A DNA stretch of 64,000 nucleotides from Planctomycetota bacterium (GTDB taxonomy: Bacteria > Planctomycetota > Phycisphaerae > Phycisphaerales > Phycisphaeraceae), in NCBI GenBank assembly GCA_024279865.1, contig JAJRRC010000117.1, positions 1 through 64,000 on the forward strand, read 5' to 3'. Position numbers and translations under genes: made by a program. Numbering within the stretch: position 1 is the first letter of the stretch; the number at the start of each line of letters is the position of its first letter. Below are positions 51,043 through 60,228 of this stretch, piece by piece. The notes beneath the pieces were generated by a model. It ran no database searches. It saw only the letters and a list, made by a program, of their open reading frames with translations, and was not told the DNA's origin.

Positions 51043-51423
51043 ATGCTTAAGGATCTCTTATTTCTGGCTCTGGGGGGCATGTCAGGCACACTTTGCCGAT
51101 TCGGACTGACGAAATTGACCCACTGGTTTTTAGGTTACGGCTTTCCATGGGGAACCTTTGCCGTCAATTGCCTGGGCTGTCTTCTGTTCGGCCTCATTGC
51201 CACGCTGGCTGAAACGAGGCTCCATCTCTCTGTTCATATGAAATTAATGATCCTGACCGGATTTCTGGGCGCTTTTACCACGTTTTCGACCTATGCCTTT
51301 GAATCAGACCAACTTCTCAGCGGCGAAAAATGGATGCAGGGCGTGATGAATATCTTTGCTCACAACGTGGTGGGATTGGCGTTATTGCTGTTGGGTATCG
51401 GCTTAGGTCGATACTGGTCATAA
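51043..51423 (+). CDS. crcB: Fluoride ion channel CrcB/Fluc
   Basis: A 126-residue membrane protein exporting fluoride as a dual-topology dimer. Four membrane helices. The signature GGMSGTLCRFGL is at the start, GTFAVNCLGCLLFG follows at about 40-53 and GFLGAFTTFSTYAFE near 77-91; the Phe and Thr of this last block line the pore. It is divergent from resB. I looked for a fluoride riboswitch upstream and saw none. Confidence 0.95.
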   Translation: MLKDLLFLALGGMSGTLCRFGLTKLTHWFLGYGFPWGTFAVNCLGCLLFGLIATLAETRLHLSVHMKLMILTGFLGAFTTFSTYAFESDQLLSGEKWMQGVMNIFAHNVVGLALLLLGIGLGRYWS

Positions 51424-51538
51424 AAAGGATTGGAACCCGTGAATTGGACCTTTGGGATTGTCTTGCTATCATGACCGCCTAATGCTTAATTAGCCTTTTA
51501 TTTAATCTAAATTCTTTGTCGCAAGGAGTCTCCTCCGC

Positions 51539-53548
51539 ATGGCAGCTTCAACCCCACCCTCGGAAGTAACGACTGAACCATCGTCTGATGTGCCAATAGG
51601 GTCCAAGCCGCTCCAGGAGCTGGGATCTGCGGTCATTCGTTTTGCCGGCGACTCCGGCGATGGGATGCAGTTGGCTGGGACTCAGTTTACCGATACCTCA
51701 GCACTCTTTGGAAACGACGTGGCGACCTTGCCGGACTTCCCCTCGGAAATTCGCGCGCCGGTTGGCACGGTGGCTGGTGTTTCAGGTTTTCAAATTAACT
51801 TTTCCGCGGGAGATATTCATACGCCCGGCGACGAAGTCAATGCCCTGATCGCGATGAACCCCGCAGCCTTCAAAGCCCACGTCGCAGACGTGCAAGCCGG
51901 CGGCATCGTTGTGGTCAACGAATCAGAGTTTACCAAGGTCAATCTTCGCAAAGCAGGCTACCCTGAAGGCTACAACCCACTGGACGACGACGAATTCGAT
52001 CAGAAAATCCGGTTGTACAAAGTGCCCATCACCCGGCTCAACGAAGAAGCTCTCGCAGATTCAGAGATGAACGCCAAAGGCATCGGTCGTTGCCGCAACA
52101 TGTTTGCGTTGGGTCTGATCTATTGGTTGTATCAACGTCCTCTTGACGCAACGATTAGTTACCTTGAAAGCTATTTTGGCAAGAAGAAAAAACTACCTGC
52201 CGTCGCAGAAGCCAACATTAAAACACTCAAGGCCGGTTACTACTTCGGTGAAACCACCGAAATGTTTACCGTCAAATATCACGTCGCCAAAGCAGAAGTG
52301 GCTCCAGGTGTGTATCGAAAAATCGGTGGCAATGAAGCTATGACACTGGGATTGGCCGCGGCCGCCCATCTGGCGAAAAAGACGCTGATCTATTGTAGCT
52401 ATCCCATCACCCCTGCAACTGATGTGCTGCACTACCTCGCAGCCATGCGACACTTTGGAATCAAAACCTTCCAGGCTGAAGACGAAATTGCAGCCATGTG
52501 CTCCGCCATCGGCGTGGCCTTCGGCGGACAGCTCGGCGTGACCGGAACCTCCGGCCCAGGACTTGCCCTCAAGGCTGAAGGCCTGAACCTTGCTATGATG
52601 ATGGAACTGCCCGTGATCGTGATCAACGTTCAACGCGGCGGACCTTCGACCGGATTACCCACCAAAACCGAACAGTCTGATCTCCTGCAAGCAATGTACG
52701 GCCGTAACGGTGACAGCCCACTGGTCCTGCTCGCAGCACAGTCCCCCTCAGATTGTTTTAATACCGCGATTGAAGCGGTTCGCATTGCCCTGAAATACAT
52801 GGTGCCAGTCGTGATCCTCAGTGACGGCTACATCGGCAATGGTGCGGAACCTTGGCGTATTCCTGACGTCAAAGACCTCAAGCCTATTGAAGTTAAACAT
52901 GCTCAGGCAGTCGAAGGAAAAGAATTTCAAGCCTATGTACGGGATGAAAATCTTTCACGCCCATGGGCAATTCCAGGCACGCCTGGCCTTGAACATCGCC
53001 TTGGCGGTCTCGAAAAAGACAGTCTCTCAGGCAACGTGAGCTATGACGATGAAAACCATCAGGTCATGACAGATTTGCGACGCTTGAAGGTCGAAAAAAT
53101 CGCTCAGGATATTCCCGATCTCGAAATCCATGGCGATCCCGAAGGTGGCGATTTGCTTCTTGTCGGGTGGGGTGGAACTTACGGATCGATCCTCACCGCA
53201 GTGGATCAGGCACGAGCCGCGGACAAATCGGTTTCCTCCATTCACCTGCGACACATGAATCCGCTGCCTTCAAACTTGGGTAGCATTCTTAAAAAGTTTA
53301 AAAAGGTCTTGGTTCCAGAACTCAATACCGGCCAGTTCCGCATGATGCTTCGCGATAAATTCCTTGTCGATGCACGAGGCCTCAACAAAGTGGCAGGCAA
53401 GCCTTTCTTGGTGAACGAAATTATGCAGGCCATTGACCTGATGCTCGAAGATAAAATCGGTGATCGTCAGTTCCTGACACCCCGTTTGCACAAAGTGGAA
53501 ATGGAAACCCAGGATCTAGACTTAAGCAACTACATGGAACAATCTTAA
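51539..53548 (+). CDS. korA: 2-oxoacid:ferredoxin oxidoreductase, alpha (gamma-alpha fusion)
   Basis: A 669-residue subunit of a 2-oxoglutarate-type ferredoxin oxidoreductase. The N-terminal gamma-like domain (VIRFAGDSGDGMQLAG...) is fused to the alpha domain, which begins GNEAMTLGLAAAAHLAKKTLIYCSYPITPATDVLHYLA at about residue 262. The Rossmann block NVQRGGPSTGLPTKTEQSDL is typical of KorA. An ideal AAGGAG precedes the ATG. It forms an operon with korB 27 bp downstream. CoA-dependent decarboxylation of 2-oxoglutarate with reduction of ferredoxin is likely. Confidence 0.94.
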   Translation: MAASTPPSEVTTEPSSDVPIGSKPLQELGSAVIRFAGDSGDGMQLAGTQFTDTSALFGNDVATLPDFPSEIRAPVGTVAGVSGFQINFSAGDIHTPGDEVNALIAMNPAAFKAHVADVQAGGIVVVNESEFTKVNLRKAGYPEGYNPLDDDEFDQKIRLYKVPITRLNEEALADSEMNAKGIGRCRNMFALGLIYWLYQRPLDATISYLESYFGKKKKLPAVAEANIKTLKAGYYFGETTEMFTVKYHVAKAEVAPGVYRKIGGNEAMTLGLAAAAHLAKKTLIYCSYPITPATDVLHYLAAMRHFGIKTFQAEDEIAAMCSAIGVAFGGQLGVTGTSGPGLALKAEGLNLAMMMELPVIVINVQRGGPSTGLPTKTEQSDLLQAMYGRNGDSPLVLLAAQSPSDCFNTAIEAVRIALKYMVPVVILSDGYIGNGAEPWRIPDVKDLKPIEVKHAQAVEGKEFQAYVRDENLSRPWAIPGTPGLEHRLGGLEKDSLSGNVSYDDENHQVMTDLRRLKVEKIAQDIPDLEIHGDPEGGDLLLVGWGGTYGSILTAVDQARAADKSVSSIHLRHMNPLPSNLGSILKKFKKVLVPELNTGQFRMMLRDKFLVDARGLNKVAGKPFLVNEIMQAIDLMLEDKIGDRQFLTPRLHKVEMETQDLDLSNYMEQS

Positions 53549-53575
53549 TTGATTCAGAGGGATGGTATTTTAGAG

Positions 53576-54598
53576 ATGACCGAAACCCCAACACAATTGA
53601 CCGTTTTAAAAGCTCGCGACTTTGCTTCTGACCAAGACGTACGCTGGTGCCCAGGTTGTGGCGACTACGCTATCTTAAACCAGGTCCGAAAAGTCGTCGC
53701 TAAAATCGGAGCCACGAAAGAAAATTCCGTGTTTGTCTCAGGCATCGGCTGCTCAAGCCGGTTTCCCTACTACATGGATACCTATGGCATGCACTCGATC
53801 CACGGCAGAGCACCCGCTTTTGCCAGTGGAATTAAAATGGCCAACCCCGAATTGGACGTCTGGGTCATCACCGGTGACGGCGATAGCCTTTCCATTGGCG
53901 GCAACCATCTAATCCATATTTTGCGACGTAACTTCAATGTCAAAATCTTAATGTTCAACAACCGAATTTATGGTTTGACCAAAGGTCAGTACTCACCCAC
54001 CAGTGAAGAAGGAAAACGAACCAAGTCCAGTCCCATGGGCGCAATCGATATGCCATTGAGCCCGTTGAGCGTGGCTTTGGCTGCGGAGTCGAGCTTCGTG
54101 GCCCGTGCGGTGGACGTGGATAAGAACCTCGGCAGTGTGATCGAACGGGTTGCGATGCACGAGGGGTCTGCCTTGGTGGAAATCTATCAAGACTGCAATA
54201 TCTTTAATCATGGCGCATACTCTTATGCAACTGACAAAGACACCAAAGAAGACTCTGTTGTTCGCCTTGAACATGGCAAGCCTCTGATCTTTGGCAAAGA
54301 CCGTGACAAAGGTATTTGGCTCGACGGCAACCGAAAGCCCCGCGTCGTGGAACTTGGCCATGGCATCAAAGAAGAAGATCTCTTGATTCATGACGAACAT
54401 GATGAAAGCTTGGCCTTTTTGCTTAGCCGCATGAGCCATCCGGAATTTCCTGAGCCCATGGGCGTTTTTTATCAGATCAAAGACAAGTGTTACGAAGATC
54501 TTCTTCAAGAGCAGGTCGACTCAGCTATCGAGGCCAAGGGTGAGCCCAATCTTGAAGCTTTGCTCAATGCGGGCGAAACGTTTGAAGTGAAAGCTTAA
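53576..54598 (+). CDS. korB: 2-oxoacid:ferredoxin oxidoreductase, beta
   Basis: A 340-residue thiamine-diphosphate-binding subunit. The motif WCPGCGDYAIL near the N-terminus and GIGCSSRFPYYMDTYGMHSIHGRAPAFASGIK are diagnostic. The TPP block is VITGDGDSLSIGGNHLIHILRRNFNVKILMFNN. It contains the Cys residues for one [4Fe-4S] cluster. ATG 53576 (MTETPTQLTVL) is chosen over an earlier in-frame TTG right after korA. Confidence 0.94.
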   Translation: MTETPTQLTVLKARDFASDQDVRWCPGCGDYAILNQVRKVVAKIGATKENSVFVSGIGCSSRFPYYMDTYGMHSIHGRAPAFASGIKMANPELDVWVITGDGDSLSIGGNHLIHILRRNFNVKILMFNNRIYGLTKGQYSPTSEEGKRTKSSPMGAIDMPLSPLSVALAAESSFVARAVDVDKNLGSVIERVAMHEGSALVEIYQDCNIFNHGAYSYATDKDTKEDSVVRLEHGKPLIFGKDRDKGIWLDGNRKPRVVELGHGIKEEDLLIHDEHDESLAFLLSRMSHPEFPEPMGVFYQIKDKCYEDLLQEQVDSAIEAKGEPNLEALLNAGETFEVKA

Positions 54599-54717
54599 GT
54601 TGATCTTTTTGCTTGAAATGCCGTGGGTATCGAACATGGATTGAGGGCGTTTTTTCTTTTTAAATAAAAAGATGCAACCTCGTTGGGTTGGAAACCGTAT
54701 ACTAGACAGAATCTGTT

Positions 54718-55164
54718 ATGAATATGTGGTCAACTCCATTACGAATGATTATTGCTTGTGCGGTCTTGGCATGGCCCTTGTACCCGTGCTGCTGTAGTGC
54801 GCAGAAGATGCCAACGGATTCGGTTGCAGAGGCCTCCGTCCCCACAACCGGGATGAAAGCCGAAAGCTGCTGCCCCGAAGAAGCCTCTGCCGCCACAAGT
54901 TCAAAACACCCTTCAGATTGCCCGCCATCGGAAGCATGTCCGATGAAAGGCCTTTTGTATGGCACGACCTTTAGCCATGACGTGGCCTCTTCTAGCATGG
55001 TTGGTTCATCGAACACCGGGGCGTTCTATGAAGTACACCTGTTTGCTTACAATCTTTCCGCTGACCAGATCGGCGTGGCGAGTCACCCGACCTGGCATCT
55101 GGATCGAACCCTTTCTTCTGGCGGGAGGACGCTGCGCGCGCTGTCCTGCCTGCTGACGGTTTAA
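54718..55164 (+). CDS. Small Cys-rich secreted protein, unknown
   Basis: A 148-residue protein with an N-terminal export signal (MNMWSTPLRMIIACAVLAWPLYP) and then many cysteines: CCC at about 24-26, a CC pair near 51 and further Cys near 68, 74 and 144. A TATACT box at 54698-54703 lies just upstream. The Cys content and its place before the efflux genes suggest metal handling in the envelope, but I see no known domain. Confidence 0.6.
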   Translation: MNMWSTPLRMIIACAVLAWPLYPCCCSAQKMPTDSVAEASVPTTGMKAESCCPEEASAATSSKHPSDCPPSEACPMKGLLYGTTFSHDVASSSMVGSSNTGAFYEVHLFAYNLSADQIGVASHPTWHLDRTLSSGGRTLRALSCLLTV

Positions 55165-55317
55165 TTCTACACACAATCAAGTGATGTAAGCATTGCTTCA
55201 TCGGCCTGATGAATACGATATTCTAAAATCGTATCGGCACATGCTCTAAGTTCTAAATCAAACCACATCAATCATGTCCACTCACGATCAGACTGATCGT
55301 TTGAAGAGAGTGATCAT

Positions 55318-55372
55318 GTTCTGAAAATAGCCGCACACATACTGCGCCCCCGGGGCGCGTCCTCTCCTACTT
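55318..55372. repeat. AGCATACTTGC-type repeat, divergent copy
   Basis: GAAAATAGCCGCACACATAC, then TGCGCCCCCGGGGCGCGTCC. It matches the copies at 0.89, 21.63 and 26.63 kb. It lies in the 233-bp gap before the YHS-repeat gene. Confidence 0.5.
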
Positions 55373-55397
55373 AAATTTAACGAAAGAAAAAAACAAG

Positions 55398-56102
55398 ATG
55401 AAAACAAACAGAACTTTTTTTATTGGATTATTGTCTTTGACTGTCTTGGCTGGTGGTCATACCGCTTGGGGTGGCAGCGGTCACGATCACCAACCTGCCG
55501 CCAAAACGTTGTCTCATAATTCAGCAGACGATGGTGCTCCCTATTTATTGCCACAGGACCCCGTCTCAGGCCAAGCTCTAGCTCAAGTCCAAAAGCCGAT
55601 TGTGATGAACCACAATGGTAGGGAAATCCGTTTTGCCAGTAAGGCCAGCGCCCAGAAATTTCAAGCCAATCCCACGCACTACCTCGCCTCGATTGACAAG
55701 AAAATGATTCAGATGCAAAAGAAGCTCTATCCCCTGAAAACATGTGTTGTTTCAGGCGGCAAACTCGGCGGTAATGTGGGTGAGCCAATAGATTACATTT
55801 ACAAAAATCGCCTGATCCGTTTTTGCTGTGAGGGTTGTGTCGACAGCTTTGTAAAAAGTCCAGCAGGGTCTCTTGCCAAACTTAACGAGGCAGCCATCGC
55901 GGATCAAAAAGATACTTACCCGCTCAAAACATGTCTGGTTTCAGGCGGAAGTCTAGGCAGCATGGGTGATCCGATTGACCGTGTTTACGCCGGCCGCCTG
56001 GTTCGTTTTTGCTGCAAGGGTTGTATTAAGAAGTTTACCACCCATCCCCAGAAATATCTGGCCAAGCTAGCGAACCCATCACATGCAGGCCACAAGCACT
56101 AA
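55398..56102 (+). CDS. Exported protein with three YHS/TRASH-like repeats
   Basis: A 234-residue protein with signal peptide (to about TAWG, residue 25). Three repeats follow. Repeats 2 (about 110-160) and 3 (about 172-222) have the metal-type pattern TCVVSGG...RFCCEGCVDSF and TCLVSGG...RFCCKGCIKKF. Repeat 1 (about 48-100) keeps the fold pattern (LPQDPVSGQ...IRFASKASAQKF) but has lost every Cys. There is a His-rich tail (HAGHKH) and a GHDH near the N-terminus. Likely a periplasmic copper or silver binder serving the efflux pump downstream. Confidence 0.82.
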   Translation: MKTNRTFFIGLLSLTVLAGGHTAWGGSGHDHQPAAKTLSHNSADDGAPYLLPQDPVSGQALAQVQKPIVMNHNGREIRFASKASAQKFQANPTHYLASIDKKMIQMQKKLYPLKTCVVSGGKLGGNVGEPIDYIYKNRLIRFCCEGCVDSFVKSPAGSLAKLNEAAIADQKDTYPLKTCLVSGGSLGSMGDPIDRVYAGRLVRFCCKGCIKKFTTHPQKYLAKLANPSHAGHKH

Positions 56103-56114
56103 TCGAAAGGATTG

Positions 56115-56933
56115 ATGATGAACCTGATTGCCTTTCAAAAGAAAAATCGCAGTGCATGGCATCTGTGGTGCTTTGCGATCCTGATCGGTTTTGTATCCAT
56201 AGGCACTTTGGCCACTCCCGCCTTGGCCATCTTGATCACGGAGACTTCGTCTAGCCTGATGTGTCCCGTGTTGCCTGATGAGCAGGTCGATCCTGATATT
56301 TTTGTTTCTTTTGAAGGGCGTCAGGTTTTTCTTTGTTGCGAGGGTTGCCGTCGGAATTTTTTGGCAGACCCCGCTTCATACCGCGAAGGTTTGGCATCGG
56401 TCATGCCTGTGGCCTCGGTGGATAACCATGATGGTTCGGGTAAGGTAGATCACGATCATGGTTCTGACCATGGTTCGGATCATGCCACGCCTGGTTTTTT
56501 TAGACGGTTGATTCAATGGCTTGGTAAGTTTCATCCCGCAGCAGTTCATTTTCCCATCGCGTTGCTCATGGCAGGAGCGATGGCAGAAATTTTGAAGATG
56601 ATGACGGGTGACGCTCGGTTTTCTTGGGCTTCTCGATTTTGCGTGGTCTTCGGCACGGTGGCCGCGGTGGGAGCTGCAACGTTAGGCTGGTTCTTTGGAG
56701 GCTTTAATCTTGTCGATGGCCGTTGGCTGATGACAACGCATCGTTGGCTTGGGACGGCGACGGCCGTGATGGCGATTGGACTTTTATGGCTATGTTTGCT
56801 TGATGCCCGCAAAGAGCCTGGTGAAAGTCGTCGTCTTTATTTGGTTCTGTTATTTCTTGCCGCGGGGCTTGTCAGTGTCGTTGGTTTTCTCGGTGGGTCA
56901 CTTGTATACGGACTCGACCACCTTGCGTGGTGA
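56115..56933 (+). CDS. Exported TRASH-like domain plus DUF2231-type membrane protein
   Basis: A protein of about 272 residues: N-terminal signal or first span, then a TRASH/YHS-like domain (LMCPVLPDEQVDPDIFVSFEGRQVFLCCEGCRRNF). A His/Asp-rich linker (DHDHGSDHGSDHA) leads to a four-helix DUF2231-like membrane part beginning FHPAAVHFPIALLMAGAMAEIL. Several ATGs are possible (56115, 56118) after GAAAGGA. It is 12-15 bp after the YHS-repeat gene. Metal delivery or sensing at the membrane is inferred. Confidence 0.8.
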   Translation: MMNLIAFQKKNRSAWHLWCFAILIGFVSIGTLATPALAILITETSSSLMCPVLPDEQVDPDIFVSFEGRQVFLCCEGCRRNFLADPASYREGLASVMPVASVDNHDGSGKVDHDHGSDHGSDHATPGFFRRLIQWLGKFHPAAVHFPIALLMAGAMAEILKMMTGDARFSWASRFCVVFGTVAAVGAATLGWFFGGFNLVDGRWLMTTHRWLGTATAVMAIGLLWLCLLDARKEPGESRRLYLVLLFLAAGLVSVVGFLGGSLVYGLDHLAW

Positions 56934-56960
56934 TGATTGTGATTGAAGGATGATATTCTC

Positions 56961-58355
56961 ATGAATCGAAATAGATATTCTTATTGGGTAGCGATGGTGT
57001 TTGGGGTTGGCTTGGCGGGTTGCCAGGTGAGTCCTTTTGATGCGGATCTTAAAACCATGGCCACGTCTGCCACGTCCCCGATGCCGAGTTCTACGAAAGT
57101 ACGCTCCGAGATGGGGAAGGGCGTTGATCTTGAACCTGGTGCTGGCGTAGAGGCTTATGTGAAGCTCGTTTTAGAGCGGAATCCCTCGATTCGAGCAGCC
57201 ATCAGGCGAACCGAGGAAGTCGCCCAGCGTGTGCCACAGGTGACCAGCTTAGACGACCCGATGTTTCGTATTTCACCGATTGGTGAGATGGCGCAGACCG
57301 CTGCCGGTGAGGTAGAGGTCATGACCGGGGCCAGTCAAAAGTTGCCGTTCCCCGGCAAGTTGCGTACAAAAGGAAAAATTGTCCAAAGGCAAATTGCCAT
57401 GGCACAAGCGGATGTTCAGACGATTCGTCTGCGCGTCGTGGCGGACACCCGACGAGCTTATTGGAATTACCACTACGCCACCCGCGCGTTGGAGGTGACG
57501 GTGCGGAACCGGTCCTTGATGAAGCAGTTTTATCAAATCGCCCAGGTGAAATACAAAGCTGCCTCTGCCAGTCAACCAGATGTCTTGCGGGCATCCACCG
57601 AACTGAGCAATATCGACAATGAACTTATTACCTGGGAGCAGCGAAAAGAGACCGCCATTGCCATGCTCAATCAGTTGATGGATCAGCCGGTGACCCAGTC
57701 ACTTCCTGACCCACCCAAAGCCAAACTCAACAAACTGTCTTTGGAACTTGACTCGTTGTTGCACATGGCAAGCGTGACCAATCCCGCCCTGAAAAAAATC
57801 CATGAACAGATTGAAAAAGCCCGCAGCGAACGTCATCTTGCAGACCTTGACCGTTGGCCTGACCTGACCGTGGGTGTGAATTACAACGCGGTGAGCAGTG
57901 ATGGACTTGCTCCCATGTCCACCGGCCAGGACCAATGGTGGATCACTCTGGGTATCAATGTCCCCCTGTGGCAGCAGAAGCGAACCGCTGACCGCAAAGA
58001 GGCCATCGCCAGTATGCGTCGGCATGTCGCACGTCTGACTGCCGAGCACAATCGCGTGGCCTTCCGTGTGCAAGACGCTTTTCTGAAAGTGGATACCCAG
58101 CAACGTCTGGTGATCCTCTTTCGAGATGTGATTATTCCTCAGGCCAAACAAACCGTCCAAGCCTCGCGAAGTGCTTACCGTGCGGGAGCAACCACATTTT
58201 TGACCTTGGTGGACAATTGGCGAAAACAGCTTGATTTTGAGTTGTTGTATCACCGAAATTTGGCCCAATTTGAACAGAATTTTGCGGAGCTTCAACAGTT
58301 TGTTGGAACCGACTTGAACCGAACCATGAAGGAGAATCGTCATGACGACGAATAG
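56961..58355 (+). CDS. TolC/CusC-type outer-membrane efflux lipoprotein
   Basis: A 464-residue outer-membrane factor of the OEP family. The signal ends in lipobox LAGC (Cys at 21). The two OEP repeats are present, with VELVLERNPSIRAAIRRTEE-type helix starts, LPFPGKLRTKGKI in the first half and YRAGATTFLTLVDNWRKQLDFELLYHRNLAQFEQNFAEL at the end. ATG 56961 with AAGGA is preferred to a TTG six codons earlier. It overlaps the adaptor gene by 14 bp. It provides the outer pore of the metal efflux complex. Confidence 0.9.
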   Translation: MNRNRYSYWVAMVFGVGLAGCQVSPFDADLKTMATSATSPMPSSTKVRSEMGKGVDLEPGAGVEAYVKLVLERNPSIRAAIRRTEEVAQRVPQVTSLDDPMFRISPIGEMAQTAAGEVEVMTGASQKLPFPGKLRTKGKIVQRQIAMAQADVQTIRLRVVADTRRAYWNYHYATRALEVTVRNRSLMKQFYQIAQVKYKAASASQPDVLRASTELSNIDNELITWEQRKETAIAMLNQLMDQPVTQSLPDPPKAKLNKLSLELDSLLHMASVTNPALKKIHEQIEKARSERHLADLDRWPDLTVGVNYNAVSSDGLAPMSTGQDQWWITLGINVPLWQQKRTADRKEAIASMRRHVARLTAEHNRVAFRVQDAFLKVDTQQRLVILFRDVIIPQAKQTVQASRSAYRAGATTFLTLVDNWRKQLDFELLYHRNLAQFEQNFAELQQFVGTDLNRTMKENRHDDE

Positions 58356-60228
58356 TAAATCCCCTAACCCCGCCCCCGGAAGTACCCCCGGAAGTACCCC
58401 CGCGTTTGAGCCTATTCCGCGTTCGGTCCGTCCGCGTTTGTTGATTTTTTTCTTCGTGGTCGCCATTGGTGCCCTGTATATGGGTTCTGTTTTTAATGAG
58501 CCGATTCAAAAGAGCGTGGCATGGCTCAAGCCCGGCAGCGATCACAGTGAACATACAAACCAAGAGGACTCCTCCGACGGCGTGACGTACTACACCTGTG
58601 GGATGCACCCGTGGGTGGTGTTGCCCCTGCCGGGCGATTGTCCGATCTGCCATATGAAACTGACACCGCTGGACCCCAAAAAGTTTTCAGGCGAAGTTTC
58701 TATTGACCCATTGGTGGTTCAAAACATTGGCGTGCGGATTCAGCCCGTGCAGACCGGTCCGCTGGTCAAGACGATTCGTACCGTGGGTAGTGTGACTTAC
58801 AATGAACGCCTCGTTCGTGATATCAACACCAAGGTTTCAGGCTGGATTGAGAAGCTGCATGTTGATTTCGTTGGGGCTCGGGTACAAACCGGTGATTCTT
58901 TGTTTGAGATTTATTCGCCGGACCTGTATGCCGCTCAGGAAGAATACCTCATTGCCATGGCAAGCCGTCAGTCTAGTCAAACGGCCGATGATCTGGTCGA
59001 GGCGGCAAGAACCCGGTTGGCTTTTTTCGATATTACCGACGCGCAGATCGCTGCCTTGGAAAAAGAGGGCAAACCTTCTAAGACCATGGCGATTCGCAGC
59101 CCGTATCAAGGTGTCGTCATTGCCAAGCATGCGAATGAGGGCATGAAAATATCCTCGGGCATGAGAGTTTATCGTATTGCCGATCTTTCGAGGGTATGGG
59201 TCATCGTCACACTTTATGAATACCAGTTGCCCTATGTCAAAGTGGGGCAGAAGGCGGTGATGACTTTGCCTTACATTCCAGGTCAGACATTTGAAGGTGA
59301 GATTATTTACATTTATCCGTACCTTGATCCCAAAACACGAGAGGTGCAGGTGCGTTTAGAATTTGACAATCTAAACGGGTTACTCAAGCCCGGTATGTTC
59401 ACCAATATCGAACTACACAACCGTCTGGCTGAAGAGCGTGTCCTCGCACCACGTAGTGCGATCATCGACACCGGCGAACGCCAGGTGGCCTTCGTCAGTC
59501 TCGGTGAAGGCAAGTTTGAGCCTCGCCATGTTCGTATGGGTGTTCAAACCAATGACGGCAAAGTAGAAATTCTCGAAGGTCTCAAACCCGGCGAGCAAGT
59601 GGTCACTTCCGGCCAATTCCTCATCGATAGTGAAGCGAACATTCGTGAAGCACTGGCGAAAATGATCAAAGGCGATTCGGCGGCAGAACAAACCGTTGCC
59701 GTCGCGGTCGAAGGAGCCAGTGGACTGTCGACGTTGCCATCGGCGTTGGCTTCGGCGTTAACAGAGGCATTGAATGCTTATTTCCTGATTGGCAACCAGT
59801 TGGCAGATGATACCGCCGACAAGGTTGCCTCGCCGGCTCGCACGCTCGCTGGTGCGGTTAATGCCATGCTGAAAGTTTCGATTCCCGATCAACCCCACTT
59901 CTGGCATAAAAATGAACAGGTTGCCACCGTGCGAGGCAAAGCCCTTGAATTGCTTGAAGCGGGCGATCTGGTCAAAGCCCGTGCGGCCTTTGCGGACCTG
60001 AGCGTGGCGTTGATCTCTCTGGTAAAAGCCACCGGCGTACCACCTAGCTATGGCCAGCCCGTGACCCAACTGCACTGTCCCATGTTCCAAGAAGGCCAAG
60101 GTGGTTCAACCTGGCTTCAAAATGATGCCAAGGTACGAAACCCGTACTTCGGCTCCATGATGTTGGGCTGTTTTGACAAACGCGTCACGATGCCTGTGAC
60201 CGGAGAAGGTGGGGGTGGCACACAATGA
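58342..60228 (+). CDS. cusB: CusB-like RND adaptor with N-terminal metal domain and C-terminal DUF3347-type domain
   Basis: A 628-residue periplasmic adaptor. A membrane anchor at 31-52 is followed by a heavy-metal-binding domain YTCGMHPWVVLPLPGDCPICHMKL (84-107). The CusB core has barrel-sandwich and beta-barrel parts (WIEKLHVDFVGARVQTGDSLFEIYSPDL, VGQKAVMTLPYIPGQTFEGEI). The C-terminal 170 residues contain LHCPMFQEGQGGSTWLQNDAKVRNPYFGSMMLGC, the DUF3347-type pattern of copper-binding domains. The N-terminal PAPGSTPGSTPA stretch is encoded by CCCCCGGAAGTA units. It overlaps cusA as ATGA. Confidence 0.93.
   Translation: MTTNSKSPNPAPGSTPGSTPAFEPIPRSVRPRLLIFFFVVAIGALYMGSVFNEPIQKSVAWLKPGSDHSEHTNQEDSSDGVTYYTCGMHPWVVLPLPGDCPICHMKLTPLDPKKFSGEVSIDPLVVQNIGVRIQPVQTGPLVKTIRTVGSVTYNERLVRDINTKVSGWIEKLHVDFVGARVQTGDSLFEIYSPDLYAAQEEYLIAMASRQSSQTADDLVEAARTRLAFFDITDAQIAALEKEGKPSKTMAIRSPYQGVVIAKHANEGMKISSGMRVYRIADLSRVWVIVTLYEYQLPYVKVGQKAVMTLPYIPGQTFEGEIIYIYPYLDPKTREVQVRLEFDNLNGLLKPGMFTNIELHNRLAEERVLAPRSAIIDTGERQVAFVSLGEGKFEPRHVRMGVQTNDGKVEILEGLKPGEQVVTSGQFLIDSEANIREALAKMIKGDSAAEQTVAVAVEGASGLSTLPSALASALTEALNAYFLIGNQLADDTADKVASPARTLAGAVNAMLKVSIPDQPHFWHKNEQVATVRGKALELLEAGDLVKARAAFADLSVALISLVKATGVPPSYGQPVTQLHCPMFQEGQGGSTWLQNDAKVRNPYFGSMMLGCFDKRVTMPVTGEGGGGTQ

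Noticed and set aside
57699-58653. Long minus-strand frames opposite tolC and cusB
   Set aside because: They mirror strongly coding plus-strand genes with clear domains; they have no ribosome sites or recognisable motifs.
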